Source: Mycoplasmoides pirum ATCC 25960 (GTDB lineage: Bacteria > Bacillota_I > Bacilli_A > Mycoplasmatales > Mycoplasmoidaceae). Taken from it: DNA of 64,000 nt. Below the pieces are notes generated by a model, which saw only the letters and a program-made list of their open reading frames with translations, had not been told where the DNA came from and ran no database searches. This document shows positions 23,554-35,468 of this stretch, piece after piece. Made by a program: the position numbers and the translations under genes. Within the stretch, counting starts at the first letter, position 1. Every line of letters begins with the position of its first letter. The DNA lies in contig NZ_JMKZ01000001.1 in assembly GCF_000685905.1 (NCBI RefSeq), positions 1 to 64,000 on the forward strand, in the 5' to 3' direction.

Positions 23554-25344
23554 TTAGTTAATCAAATTTAAATAAACTTGGTTTTTTATATATTCAAAGG
23601 AAATTGTTTTATTTTGAATTTGGTCTAATTGAATTTTGTTTTCAAATAATGCTAAATTAAAATGTTTTTTAAATTCATCAAATTCATTTCGTATATCTCT
23701 AGCACCTTTTGTAACATCAACTTTATTTAAAATATTGTTATAAACATCATTTTTAATATATGAAATATTAATATTATGTGTCTTAAAATTATTATTAAAT
23801 TGATTAAAATAAATATCTAATATTTTATATTGATCTGCTTTTTTATTTATTGTGTTAAAAACTATAATATTTTCTTTACCTATCCTACCTAAAATTTCAG
23901 GTCGATTTAATTCAAATGTGAAAAAATTGTAAACTTGTTCATTAATTATTTTGACTATTTCTTCATAATTATGATTAGGCGATATATTTGATACGCCAAT
24001 ATTGGAAGTTAATACAATAAAACTATTTTTTAAATTATATTTTTCTCCCTTGTTAGATGTAATATAACCTTCATCAAACATTTGCAAAAATAAATCAAAA
24101 ACTGAATTGTGAGCTTTTTCAATTTCATCAAATAGAATAATAGCATTGGGATTCTTATTCAATTTATTTGTTAAAACACCGCCTTCTTCATAACCAACTA
24201 ATCCATTAGGAGCACCAATAATTTTACTAATAGCTACATCATCTTTATATTCACTCATATCTAAACGATTAATTTCTTTGTTGTTATATAAAAACTCACT
24301 TAATTGTTTACATAATTCTGTTTTGCCAACACCTGTGGGACCAACAAAGAAAAATATTCCAGCCGGACGACTATCTTCATTATTATTAACTTCATATAAT
24401 TTAGTAATTAATTGTTGTTTAATTTTTTGAATAGGTACTTCTTGTCCTATTATTTTTTCAGAAAAAAAAGAATCATAATTTTGAATTTTTTCAAAAGATA
24501 ATATTTGAGATAAATCAATTTCATATTTTTTGTTGGATGAAATATAATCAGATTCAATAGATTCAGAATGGCACTCTATAATTTCATCATCTTTTAAATA
24601 AATGTTTCTTTCATCAAGTTGTATATTTTTATTTATTTCATTACCTATTTTTAAAATGGCATTAACATTTTTTTCACGAAATTTTACTATAACCTCATCT
24701 AATAAATTGTATGAACTATACTTATCATATGTTTCTTCAAAAATAAAACAATATTCCACTCCTAAAGCATAAGCATTTTCCAATTCGCCAATAGAATAAA
24801 TAGATTCTCTATAATTTTTAGAAATTTCTAACAAACTTTGATCAAGTTCTTCTTTGTCTAGTCAAGTTTGAATATTACTTATAACTACATAATAAAAATT
24901 ATCAACTATACCAAATTTCGATTCAGATTTATTATCTATTTTTTCAATTTTACTAGTGTTTTTAAATTGTATTGTTGTTTTGCAATTGTAAAGTGACATT
25001 TCATTTTTTGTATTTTTTTTTATAAAAAATGCAGATATGTCATGCTTTCTAATATCATTACAAATATCTTGGCTAAAATATTTATCTCCAAACATAAAAA
25101 AATAAGGACATTTATGTTTAGAATATCATTGCCTAAATTGTCCACTAATATATAATTCTTTTCTATTGTATCTTATAGAAATATCAGCTAATATTTTATC
25201 CAATTCTTCTTCTGTAACATTAGGTTGATTTAAATCAACAATTATTCAATATTTTTGATTTCTAAGAATAAATTGTACTAATTTTCAAATTATTACTCCT
25301 AATGCTCCACATAAAATCAATATTCCTACAATTAAACCTGACAC
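23554..25344 (-). CDS. Membrane-anchored single-ring Clp/HSP100-type AAA+ ATPase
   Basis: 596 residues from GTG 25344, preceded by a good Shine-Dalgarno (TTAGGA, 6 bases away). Residues 4-24 form one membrane helix. About 250 residues of unassigned N-terminal region follow. The AAA+ module resembles the second ring of ClpB/ClpA: Walker A GPTGVGKTEL near residue 336, pore loop GLVGYEEGG, Walker B ILFDEIEKAH, sensor TSNIG, arginine finger in LNRPEILGRI, and a ClpB D2-like small domain with GARDIR. The Clp N-domain, first ring and M-domain are absent. It could unfold or disassemble membrane or surface proteins; the neighbouring large surface proteins are candidates by position only. Confidence 0.8.
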
Positions 25345-25396
25345 AATTTTTCCTAAAACAAAATACTTATAATTAATTTTATAGTTGGGGTATTCT

Positions 25397-25441
25397 AAAA
25401 AAAAAAAAAAAAAGCAATTTCTCATTTATGTGAAATTGCTT
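25397..25441 (-). terminator. Terminator of the upstream propeller-repeat protein gene
   Basis: An 8-bp stem (25414-25421 with 25432-25439) is followed on the minus strand by a 17-base T tract (A run 25397-25413). It separates the large surface-protein gene from the Clp-like ATPase gene, so the latter needs its own promoter in the next 50 bases. Confidence 0.85.
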
Positions 25442-25471
25442 TCTATAATTTACTGTATAAATATCAATTAA

Positions 25472-27598
25472 TTATGCTTGTGTTTGAGTTTTATTATCAA
25501 AAAATTTTACAGGTTTTTTAATTTTTATATTTTGTGTTTTTATAAATGGCGTTGGTTTCAAAACGGGTTTTTTATATTTTACATTTGAATTGTTTGATTT
25601 ACTAATTAATATAGGTGTAGGTTTTTTCGTTTGTAAATTTCTAGTTAAATTTTTAAACATTAAAATAGTATATTTTTCTAAACGATCTATTTTCTTGTAA
25701 GTTAAAACATTTATTTTGCGATTTTTACGATGTGAAATTCATGTGCACAAAGCTAATAAACTTATTGAAATTACTGCAACCGATGTAATAATACCTACTC
25801 ATATGCCCACATAAAGGTTTTTATTGTTTTGTTTTGATGGCAATAAATAAGATTCATTATCTCAATTAGGATTTGGATTATTAAATAGTGGATTTAATTG
25901 TGCGTCTGAATTTATATCATTTAAAAAAAGTATACCCTTTTCAGTAGTGAAAATAGTTGATTTATCAATTCCTAAAGAATTAGATCATATTTTTTGTTCA
26001 TCAAATCCAGTATTTTTGTTTAAAGGTCAATAAATTCCATCATCTTTAGGAGTTTGGATAATTTCATTTTGTCTTATCATTGAAAAATCAGGATATTTTT
26101 CAACTGATGATCCTTTTTGATTTATTATTCCTTCTGAAGTAAAAACATTAATTGTAGATGAGTTATAAATATCATCTTTAGAACGTAATGACAAATAATG
26201 GGTTTGATGAATATTTTGAACAGCATCATAACCATAAGCAGCTGTCTTTGTTATAAAAATTGAATCAGTAATGCACAACAAATCTGATCTATCTATATTT
26301 TTGTATTCATCACTAAGTAAACTTATCTTTCTTAAATTTCCATATGAATAATAAAAAATTCCTTTTTTTGTAATAATTCAATGACTTGAAGAATCTATAT
26401 AGTCATCCCTAGTTAAATTTATAAATGAAAAATTATAATCTCATGTAACAATCATTTGTGTGGTAATAAAGAAATTACTATTTACAGCTATAACTTGATC
26501 TTTACTTAAATTTTTTAAATAATAAGTGTAATTATTTAAAACAAATTCTTTTCCGTCATATAGAAAAACGCCTCGTGTAGTAACTAAAAAAGTTTTAGAT
26601 ATTCCTATAAATTCATCTCTTTTTAAATCTTTTAGATTATCTTTAAATAAATTTCAACTAGATGAGAAAACGCCTGCAGATGTAGCAACCATTGTGTCAG
26701 ATATATCATAAATATCATTACTTGTTATTTTCCAACTTAATTTATTAGTTTGTAATGCTTGTCCGCCTTGATATGTAATTACATAATTACTTAATACTAA
26801 AATAGATGTTGAAGAAGCTAGAATATCATCTCTAGATGAATTTTCATTTCAACATTCTTCACTTGTTTGTTGATCTTGAGTATTAAATATTCCTTGTTTT
26901 AAAATTAAAAAATAACCATTTACTCAAATAAAATCACTTTTTTTCATCTGATTCCAATATTGTTTTGCAATGGGTTGATTTCATGTTGTATATATTCCAT
27001 ACTTTGTTACTACAAAATAATTTGAAATCGCTCATAAATCATCCTTTGTCAATTTATTAAAATTATCATTACCTATTTTTTCATGTTTATAATTATAAAC
27101 ACCATTTGTGGTAGCAATAATTCCTTCGGTTTCTCCTAAAATATTAGAAGGAATAACTTTTCCCACATGCAAAGAAATTTCCAAATTATTTGCATAGTCT
27201 GCTTGAACAATCAATTTGGTGTTTCCTATTTTCAAACCTGTTAATTTAATAATATTTTTATCTAAAAAATTAGTTTTTACAATATTTGGATTACTTACTG
27301 ATATACAAATATTTTCTAATTCACTTGCATTCTCAATTTTGATATTTGTAAAGTTATCTTCACCTGGTAATAAAAATAATGTTCCATTTTTAAAATCTGG
27401 ATGTTCTGACAAATTAGTTTTAATATCAATTTTATTATTGTTATATATAGATGAAGTTAATGCAGATGTTGATTTTTGATTTAATGAATTTAGACTATTA
27501 AAATTTTTGCTATAAGGAATTAAACTCAATATTACTAATTCAACAATTACTAAAAACAAAAAAACAAAAAATGAATATTTCTTTATACTTGTTTTCAT
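25472..27598 (-). CDS. Large repeat surface protein, paralogue A (Ig-like plus propeller-like repeats)
   Basis: 708 residues with many TGA-coded Trp. In order: N-terminal membrane helix (residues 9-28), an Ig-like/BIG2-like domain (about 50-150, with SNPNIVKTNFLDKNIIKLTG), then about eleven 35-50-residue units with the pattern (R/K)DD-(I/L)-x-x-S-x-hydrophobic-V-T-T/K-x-G-(I/V)-(F/Y). A second membrane helix (LYVGIWVGIITSVAVISISL) lies near residue 595, followed by a lysine/proline-rich cytosolic tail. No lipobox. The repeated beta units suggest a propeller exposed outside. It is about two-thirds alike by eye to paralogue C, including upstream DNA. Function unknown; adhesion or immune variation would be plausible. 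Confidence 0.8.
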
Positions 27599-27766
27599 GA
27601 AATTTAACCTAATTTAAGAAATTTAAAAATAAAAAAATAACTAAATAAATATTATCAAAAGATACAAAATAAATTTAAAAAATTAAAAATTATAACTATT
27701 AAATAAAAATGTTTAAAGTGTTGATAAATCAAATTTGTTTAACAAGTTATTAATACATTTAATGTG

Positions 27767-28702
27767 TTAATTATTAATTTCAAATGATTTTTTAATAAAT
27801 TTTATCGCAACTTCTAATTCTTTTTCATTTTCAATAGTTATTTCAACATCACCAACACCTAAATGCCCAACATTTTTGACATTTCTAATAAATGAATATT
27901 GGCTCATTGAACTTTCATCATAATCTAAACATAAAAATAATTTAATAGTTCCACTTTTTCTAAGATTAAATGAAGCGAAAAAATTATTTTTTTTGAATGT
28001 AACATATCATTTTTGTCAATTTAAAGATATGTTTTCTCCTAAATTATTTATTAAAAAAATAAGATTATCTACAAGGTTTTTCTTAGCTAAATTTAACTCA
28101 TCATAAATTGCTTTTATAGACTGTAAATCATCTTTACTTTTTAAATAATTATCTTTGCTATGATAATCTATATCACTAGAAGTTTTAGGTAATCCATTTA
28201 CTAATTCAAATGCAATAAATCGATTATTTTCCCCATAAAGATAATATTGAAATAATTGAATGTCATTATTACCAACTATTTGTTTATCAAATTTACTAAA
28301 ATTTTTAGCAATACAAATAATTCTAGGATTTTTTATGTTTTTTTTCTCAATAAAAAATTTTCTTTTTGCCTCATCTAATTTCTTCACTAATAATAATTCA
28401 AATGATTCACTATGATTTTTTAATCATTGCGAATAATATATAGATTGATTAATTACATTTACATTTTCTTTTAATTTGTATTCAAAAATAACAGGTCTGC
28501 CTTCTTTATCTATACCTAAAGAATCTATTCTACCTGGTCCAAAATTTAAATCATTAAAAGGATATTCAGATTCTAAAAATTCAATGTTAAAAATTTTTAA
28601 CATGTTTTGTTCAACAATAATTTGCAATTCTTTTTCTTTTGAAAAAGAATTTGGTTTAATAGTATTTTTTTTATCAATATCAAAAAGAATAGGTTTACTC
28701 AT
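27767..28702 (-). CDS. PD-(D/E)XK nuclease-like protein with DUF5655-type C-terminus
   Basis: 311 residues with two TGA-coded Trp. The N-terminal half has GRIDSLGIDKEGRPVIFEYK, which fits the core of a PD-(D/E)XK nuclease fold (Asp, then Glu-x-Lys), as in NucS-like predicted nucleases. The C-terminal ~110 residues (from about 195) contain WQKWYVTFKKNNFFASF and a GHLGVGDVEI segment, typical of DUF5655. Such proteins are annotated as transporters or endonuclease-like, and their role is unsettled. It sits between two surface-protein paralogues on the same strand, which suggests insertion or a shared mobile history. Confidence 0.7.
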
Positions 28703-28748
28703 AATTGAAAATTTATTAAAATTTTAATACATGTGTATTTGATATCTT

Positions 28749-28790
28749 AAAAAAAAAAAAAAAGACAAGTTAATTTTATTGTTGCAATTG
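28749..28790 (-). terminator. Possible terminator with T15 tract
   Basis: An A15 run (28749-28763) gives a long T tract on the minus strand just after the stop of paralogue B. The preceding hairpin is weak (about 4 bp, ACAA/TTGT), so this is a low-confidence terminator. Confidence 0.4.
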
Positions 28791-28804
28791 TTTTAAATAT
28801 AAAA

Positions 28805-30871
28805 TTATTTTTTTGGTATTTTAACTGATTTAAAAATAGGTGGTTTTACATTATTATTCGTTCTAACAAAGTTTTGAGAACTATTTATCGGTTTAAAAGG
28901 TTTCTTAACTTGTTGTACTTTTTGATAATTAATGTTTTTTGGATTTGATTTAGATTCTAATTGTTTTGGTCTATTTAATTTGTTAATACTAGAATCTAAA
29001 CTTTTGAAAACACTCACAATACCTTTTGCTAAAACATCTATTTTTTTGTTAGTTTTTTTATTATGTTTATGAACAAACATACTTATAAACACAATAGAAG
29101 CAATTATTACAATAATCGAACTAAAGACTCCACCAATAATTCAACTTGTCATGTAACTTGTAGAATCACTCGGATTTACATCAACATCCATAGGTTTAGG
29201 AAAGTTTGTTTTAATGTCATTAAATGACAAATTAATATATCCTGTATTACCATTTATTCAATATGTGTTACCTGGAAAAAGAATATAACTGTCTCCGGTA
29301 GCCATAATTTCATTTTTTTTAAAATTATTAATTCCTTTAATTTCTTTACAATCTGAATCTGTAAATTTATAAACACCAGTTTTTGTAACAAATAAATAAC
29401 CATTACCATCATTAGTGGATAAATAAAAATCTGAAGTTGAAATTAAATCTTCTTTAGTTAAATCTAAACTATATGTAGGTCTTGAAGAACCACAACCAAG
29501 AGCTGCTTTTTTGGTAAAAACAACTCATTGTGTCATGGCAACTATATCATCTTTAGTAAATTCGCCTTTGTCATAAGAATAATAACTATCACCTAGAGTT
29601 TGATCATTAGAACTTAAAATTCCTTTTTTAGTTACTACAGCATTTCCGCCCAAATATCAAATATCATCTTTTGATAATGTAGTATATTTACTAGTTCACA
29701 TTTGTTCATTTTTTCTTAATGAAAAAATTCCTTTAGAGGTTAAAACAATACCTTCTGTCATTCCAAAAATACTATTATTATCAATAGTTGTGTCTCCCAT
29801 CATTTTTGAAAATTTATCTATTTTACTATCATTATCCATTCTATATAAACCATCTTTAGTTAATATTGCTACCTCATTGTATTCATCAGTAAATGATGAT
29901 GTCATAATAAAATCATCTTTATTAACATCGGGGATATTTGTTAGTTTTTTGGGTTCATGTGACATTGAACAATAATAAACTGTATCTTTTTTACCATCTG
30001 GGGCTGATGATAATGATTGAAAAATAGCAACATTTAATGAACTATATATTAACTTATCTTTACTATCAATAGCTGCAGAAGTTTCTATTTGTTTGCCAGT
30101 ATATGAATAAAAACCACCTGCTGTTAAAATTGATGAAGCATTTATCATTCAAATATCTTCTTTGGAAGGATTTGCAGGTAATTTAACATCAATTAATGAA
30201 ATATTATCAGGCGAATGAACATTAAATGTACCTTTAGTAGTTACAAGAATATTTTTAGTAGCCGCAATAACATCATCACTAGTTAAACTAGGAACAGTAT
30301 CTTTAAAAACTTGTTTAATTTTACCTTGTTGAATTACAAATAATCCTCTTGTAGTTACCAACAAATTACTATAAGATTTTAATATATCATCAGGTTTGAA
30401 ATATCCATTTGTAACTTTGAAATTAATTGGATATTGAGCATTAATTGCATTGATAGTAATCGTACTACTTCCTATTTTTAAAGCACGTAATTTAATTGAT
30501 CCATCTTTCATGTCAACTACTTGTAAAGTATCTGGTTTATCACAAACAACTGACACATTAATTAATTTTTTGTAATTCTTAATATGAATTTGACTATCCG
30601 GTTCTTTATCAGTCAAAATAATTGCATTGTTTGGGTCTACATCTACATCAATAGATTCTGTTGACACACTTTTTGTATCTAAATAAAATTTATTTTCATT
30701 TGTTTGTGCAACTGAAATTTTTTGATTAGGTTCTATATTAGGTAATAAAAAATTACTTTTTAATGCTGCAATAGGCAAAAATAAAACTAAAGCTAACAAA
30801 ATCAAATTTATTTTTTTCATGTACGAATTTTTCAATACTGAAATTTTTTTAGTATTATTTCATTTTTTCAT
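28805..30871 (-). CDS. Large repeat surface protein, paralogue B
   Basis: 688 residues from ATG 30871, preceded by AGGAG; the alternative ATG 30820 would drop 17 residues. The build matches its neighbours: N-terminal membrane helix (INLILLALVLFLPIAAL), Ig-like domain with SIKLRALKIGSSTITI, a series of units such as NLLVTTRGLFV and GIVLTSKGIFSL, a membrane helix (WIIGGVFSSIIVIIASIVFI) and a basic tail. Sequence similarity to paralogues A and C is limited to the repeated pattern and the tail, so it is the diverged member. A terminator-like T tract follows. Function unknown. Confidence 0.78.
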
Positions 30872-30969
30872 AAATATCTAAAACTCCTGAATTTAAAAAT
30901 TAATTTTTTAAATAAAATTTATTGACATTTCAAAAAACACATTATTACAAATCATGAAAAACATAAAAA

Positions 30970-33102
30970 TTAATTAGAAATTCTTTTTTTATCATCATTT
31001 AAATTCTTAGTATTAGAAATTATTACAGGTTTTTTAATTTTTAAATTTTTCAAATCAGTAGAAAAAACTGCTTTTGGAACGGCTTGCTTATTTTTGAATT
31101 TAAAATTAGTGTGTTTTGTAATTAATTTTGGTGGTTGTTTTTTGTTTTGTAAATTATCATTTAATTTATTAAATACCAAAATAGTAGATTTTTCCAATCG
31201 ATCAATTTTCTTATGAGTTATAGTGTTCATTTTTTGATTTTTACGATGTGAAATTCATATACACAAACCTAACAAACTTATTGAAAATACCACAGATGAT
31301 ACAATAATGGCTGTTAACACGCCGGCAGAAAGGCCACTATTGTTTATAGTTGTTGGTATAAGATAAGACTCATTGTCTCAATTAGGATTAGAGTTACTAA
31401 ATGTGGGTGTTAATACAAAATCTGTAATTTGATCATTTGAAAAGAACATACCCCCGTTTGTTACAAATACAGCTGAGCCAGCTATTTTTTCAGAATTAAA
31501 TTTTATTTTTTGTTCGTCAAAACCAGTGTTTTTATCTAAAGGTCAATAAATTCCATCATCTTTAGGTGTTTGAATTATTTCTTCTTTTTTTATTTTAAGA
31601 AAATCAGGAAATGTAGTTAATCAACCTGATAAAGTCATAATTCCATTTGAAGTAAAAACTCTATTGCAAGATCAACTATAAATATCATCTTTAGAATTTA
31701 AAGATATAGGTTTTGCTATATAACCATCATCTAAAGATAAATAAGCATACTGCTTTGTCATAACAATAGAATCAGTAATGCACAACAAATCTGATTGTTT
31801 TATATTTTTAATTTCATCAGAAGTATTAATTTTTTCTATCTTATGAGAAAAATGATAAATTCCTTTTTTAGTAACAATCCAATGAGTTGAAGAATCTATA
31901 TAATCATCCTTTGTTAAATTTATTGATAAATAATCAGTGCGATTAAGTGGAAAAATCATTTCTGTTGTAATAAGAAAATTATTAGTTACAGCAATTACTT
32001 GATCATGTTTTAAGTGATTTAAATAATGAGATTCATAATCCATAACATAATTATTTCCGTCACTATAAAAAACACCTCTTGTTGTTACTAAAAAATTCAA
32101 TGATATTCCAATAAATTCATCTCTTCTTAAATCATTTAATGAAATATTGAAAACATTATTTTTATATGAAAAGACACCCACAGTTGTAGCAACCATTGAA
32201 TCTGATAAACCATAAATATCATCAAATGTTATTTTTCGAGCCAATTTGTTGATTTGTAATGGTTCTCCAGGTCCATAAGTAATAACATAATTATTTAATA
32301 CTAAAACTGATGTTGAAGAAGCTAGAATATCTTTTTTAGATGAATTTTCATTTCAGTACTCATTATTCACTTGTTGATTTTCAGTATTAAATATTCCTTG
32401 TTTTAAAACTAAAAAATAACCATTTGCTCAAATAAAGTCATCTTTTTTAAGTTGACCTCAATATTGTTTTGCAATTGGTGTGTTTCATGTTGTATATATT
32501 CCATACTTTGTTACTATAAAGTAATTTGAAATTCCTCACAAGTCATCTTTTGTTAAATTGTCAAAATTATTATTACCTATCTTTTCATATTTGTAATTAT
32601 AAACACCATTCGTTGTTGCAACAATTCCTTCTGTTTCTCCTAAAATATTTGAAGGAATTACTTTACCAACAGATACAGAAATTTTTAAATCATTTGCGTT
32701 ATCAGCATTAAAAATTAACTCTGTTTCCCCCAATTTCAAACCTATAATTTCAAGAGTGTTTTCATTTATAGAAGAAACTTTTACAATATTTGAATTCTTT
32801 ATTGATACATTGACATTTTTTAATTCACTAATGTTTTTAATTTTAATAGTTGTGAAATCATTTTGACCAGGCAATAAGAATAAAGTTCCATTTTTAAAAT
32901 CTGGATGTTTTGACAAATCGGTTTGAATATCAACTTTATCACTTCTATATGTAGGTGAAACAGAAGTAATTTCAGATTTTTGATTTGTTAAATTTAAATT
33001 AACATAATTTTTATTAGAAAAGGTCGGGATTATTATGACTAATCCAAAAATTATCAAAAACAAAAAAACAAAAAATGAATATTTTTTTACACTTGTATTC
33101 AT
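30970..33102 (-). CDS. Large repeat surface protein, paralogue C
   Basis: 710 residues, nearly the same length as paralogue A and closely related along its whole span (MNTSVKKYSFFVFLFL versus MKTSIKKYSFFVFLFL at the start; shared GKVIPSNILGETEGI and QTPKDDGIYWPL). The same order of domains is seen: membrane helix, Ig-like domain, about eleven VTT-x-G-(V/I)-(F/Y) units, membrane helix (GVLTAIIVSSVVFSISLLGL) and a Lys-rich tail. The sequence upstream of the start is also shared with paralogue A, so gene and promoter were duplicated together. Recombination between the copies is possible. Function unknown. Confidence 0.8.
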
Positions 33103-33189
33103 GAAATTTACCTAATTTAAGAAATTTAAAAATAAAAAATACCCTATAAATCTTATCAAAAAAAACAAAATAATTAAAAATAAAATTAT

Positions 33190-33420
33190 ATCAGTTAAGT
33201 ATTAATTTGTTCCATTGCTATGCAATAAATTCTTATTATTAAAAATTTTTATAAGTTTTTTAACAATTGTATTTTGCAATTTATTACCTATAGTTTTTAA
33301 AAATTTATTACTTGCTTTTCTAATTCAAATTATATGTTTTAATAATTAATTTTAGTACTATTTTTATTTGAAAATTATCATTCAATTTTTGAAACATTGA
33401 AACTATTGCTTTCACGATAT
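33190..33420 (-). pseudogene. Degraded tail of a fourth repeat-surface-protein paralogue
   Basis: In this 338-bp gap one frame reads KAIVSMFQKLNDNFQ, then KLIIKTYN before a stop. This parallels the cytosolic tails of paralogue C (ILVFNKLNDNLQ, KLITKHTN) and B (KGIVSVFKSLD). A second frame continues for about 45 residues. There is no start, membrane helix or upstream remainder, so it looks like a relic left after deletion. The match is by eye. Confidence 0.5.
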
Positions 33421-33440
33421 AATAAATTTGTTAATGATTT

Positions 33441-34820
33441 TTAGTGTTTATTCATAAATTTAAATTTAATTATTTTGTTGTTATTCAAAAATAATAAAAA
33501 CAAAGGTATATCTACAACAAAATGTGTAAGCATACCAATTCCAAACATAATAGCAACACTTTCTAAAGTTGGTGTCCATATATTTGTTTTTCACAAGGCA
33601 AAATAAATAGGATAAACTGTTAAATTTACAATCAAACTTTGGATACAATAATATGATATTTTTCCTTGCCTTATAAAAATGGAATCAAATATAGAACTAT
33701 ACGCAAAGAATATATAAAAAGGAATAAGAATTAAAATCAATTGAGAGACACTTTTATATTCATTACTTGATCCTAAAACATTTTTTATAAATATAGGATT
33801 AATTGGAATTGTAACTAATCAAATAAAAATAATAATTGAAATAAATATTGAATAAAATAACAATTGATATTTAAATAAATTATTATTTTCTTCATCATTT
33901 AATATAAAAGTTTCTTTAATGTAAATAGATATAGTTGTTATAGGTAAAAGTAATCAAGTTCATATAAAATCGTTTGCGACTCAGTATATTCCTGAGCTAT
34001 TTAATGAATTTATTGGATTTATTATCATAAAATAAAAACATAAATTTCTAACTAGTACTTCTATAGATGAAATTAAAAATAAATAAAAATATTGTTTAAC
34101 ATATTCTTTATTTACATTAACATTATTTTTAAAATTAAAATTTCATATTTTAATGTTTGGCAAAGATAAATATATTACAAATATTACACAACAAATAAAA
34201 TTTACTATTATAGAATTTATTCCTATTCCTTTAATGGACAACTTTAATGAAAAACTAAAATCTGTAATAAAAAATAAATCAAAAATAAATGAAAAAAATG
34301 TAAAAGCAATACAAACAATTCCATTAATAAGTATGTACTTATCAAACTTAAAAATGGTTGTTGTTAAAAATAAATAAGAAAAAATAGAAAATAAAAAAGT
34401 ACCTCAAACTTCATATTTTATGTATTCACTAGATCTTAAGAATAAATTTTCATTATTAATAATTAAACTTAACAATATATTATCAATATTAAAAAATATA
34501 GAAATAGTAAATATTAAATAAACAAAAAATACAAATATTGTTATTAATGAATAAACATGTTTTCAATTTTTATTTTCTTTCAATTTAGAAAAAACAAAAA
34601 ACAATGGAATCACTATTGATTCATTTATTATTTCATAAAAAACATTAAGTCAAAGTATTTGAGATGCAATATTAAAAGCATTCTCATCGGGTAAATTACC
34701 TAAAAAATAAATTCTTGTAGTTTTATAAATTACTGGTAGCAATTGAAAAAATAATAAAATAATCATTAATTTTCAATTAATTTTATTCTTAAGAAAATTT
34801 AAAAATGCTTTTTTTCCCAT
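33441..34820 (-). CDS. MATE/MOP-superfamily membrane transporter
   Basis: 459 residues with TGA as Trp and about twelve hydrophobic helices. Length and the late segment LIPFYIFFAYSSIFDSIFIRQGK resemble multidrug/Na+ antiporters of the MATE family within the MOP superfamily. N-terminal signature motifs are weak, so a polysaccharide-type flippase remains possible. It starts at ATG 34820 and lies alone between the surface-protein cluster and a Cys-rich gene. Codon use is as AT-rich as its neighbours. Confidence 0.6.
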
Positions 34821-34903
34821 ATAAGAAGAGTATTAGAAATATTAGTAAATTTTTCACAATTATTTAAAAAATGCTTTTATAAAAAATTAATTATAAATTT
34901 AAT

Positions 34904-35358
34904 TTATTTTTTAAGTTCATACTCTAAAAAATTGTTACAACAATTGCATGGATCCTCTCAAAAGGAACCTCTTGTACATCTACAACTATTACATCTTATA
35001 TATTTGTACAATTGCAATCTTTGCAAAAACAATCTTAGAATTTTTTTATCGTTTAAATTTGAACTTATTTTTAATTTAAATACACCTTCATCATTTTCAT
35101 AACATCTAACATTATATTCAAAAGAATATATTTTGTTTTTATCATAAGTAATTTTGATTGAATCATATATTATAGATTGACAAATTGGGTTTGCTGATCC
35201 TGGACAACCCAAGTATAAACATTTTTTGTTTTCGAAATGATTACGTAAATCATCAATACCTAAATCTATAAGTTTAGAAATTCTTTTTTTTCTTCTAAAA
35301 TATTTTCAACATGATAATCGTCACAATAAGAAAAAACAATATATGAATTGAATTCCAT
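34904..35358 (-). pseudogene. Small cysteine-rich protein, frame broken at an A8 run
   Basis: ATG 35358 opens a sensible frame (MEFNSYIVFSYCDDYHVENI) that stops after about 30 codons. Just past an A8 run (T8 on the plus strand, about 35284-35291) the next frame continues to a TAA at 34904. Adding one A would join them into about 151 residues. The C-terminus is rich in cysteine (RCNSCRCTRGSFW, PCNCCNN), so it may bind metal. The break may be true decay, slippage-based switching, or a sequencing error. No family recognised. Confidence 0.55.
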
Positions 35359-35468
35359 AAATTTATATAATTTCCTTTTTTAATCAAATAGTTCATTTAT
35401 TCCAAAAAAACAATTTGTATTAAGTAAGTTAACTTTTCAAAAATTAACGTTTTTAAATCAAAAAATAA

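Noticed and set aside
23554-25344. Annotation as the chaperone ClpB
   Set aside because: Only one AAA+ ring is present, with a membrane helix and no Clp N-domain or M-domain.
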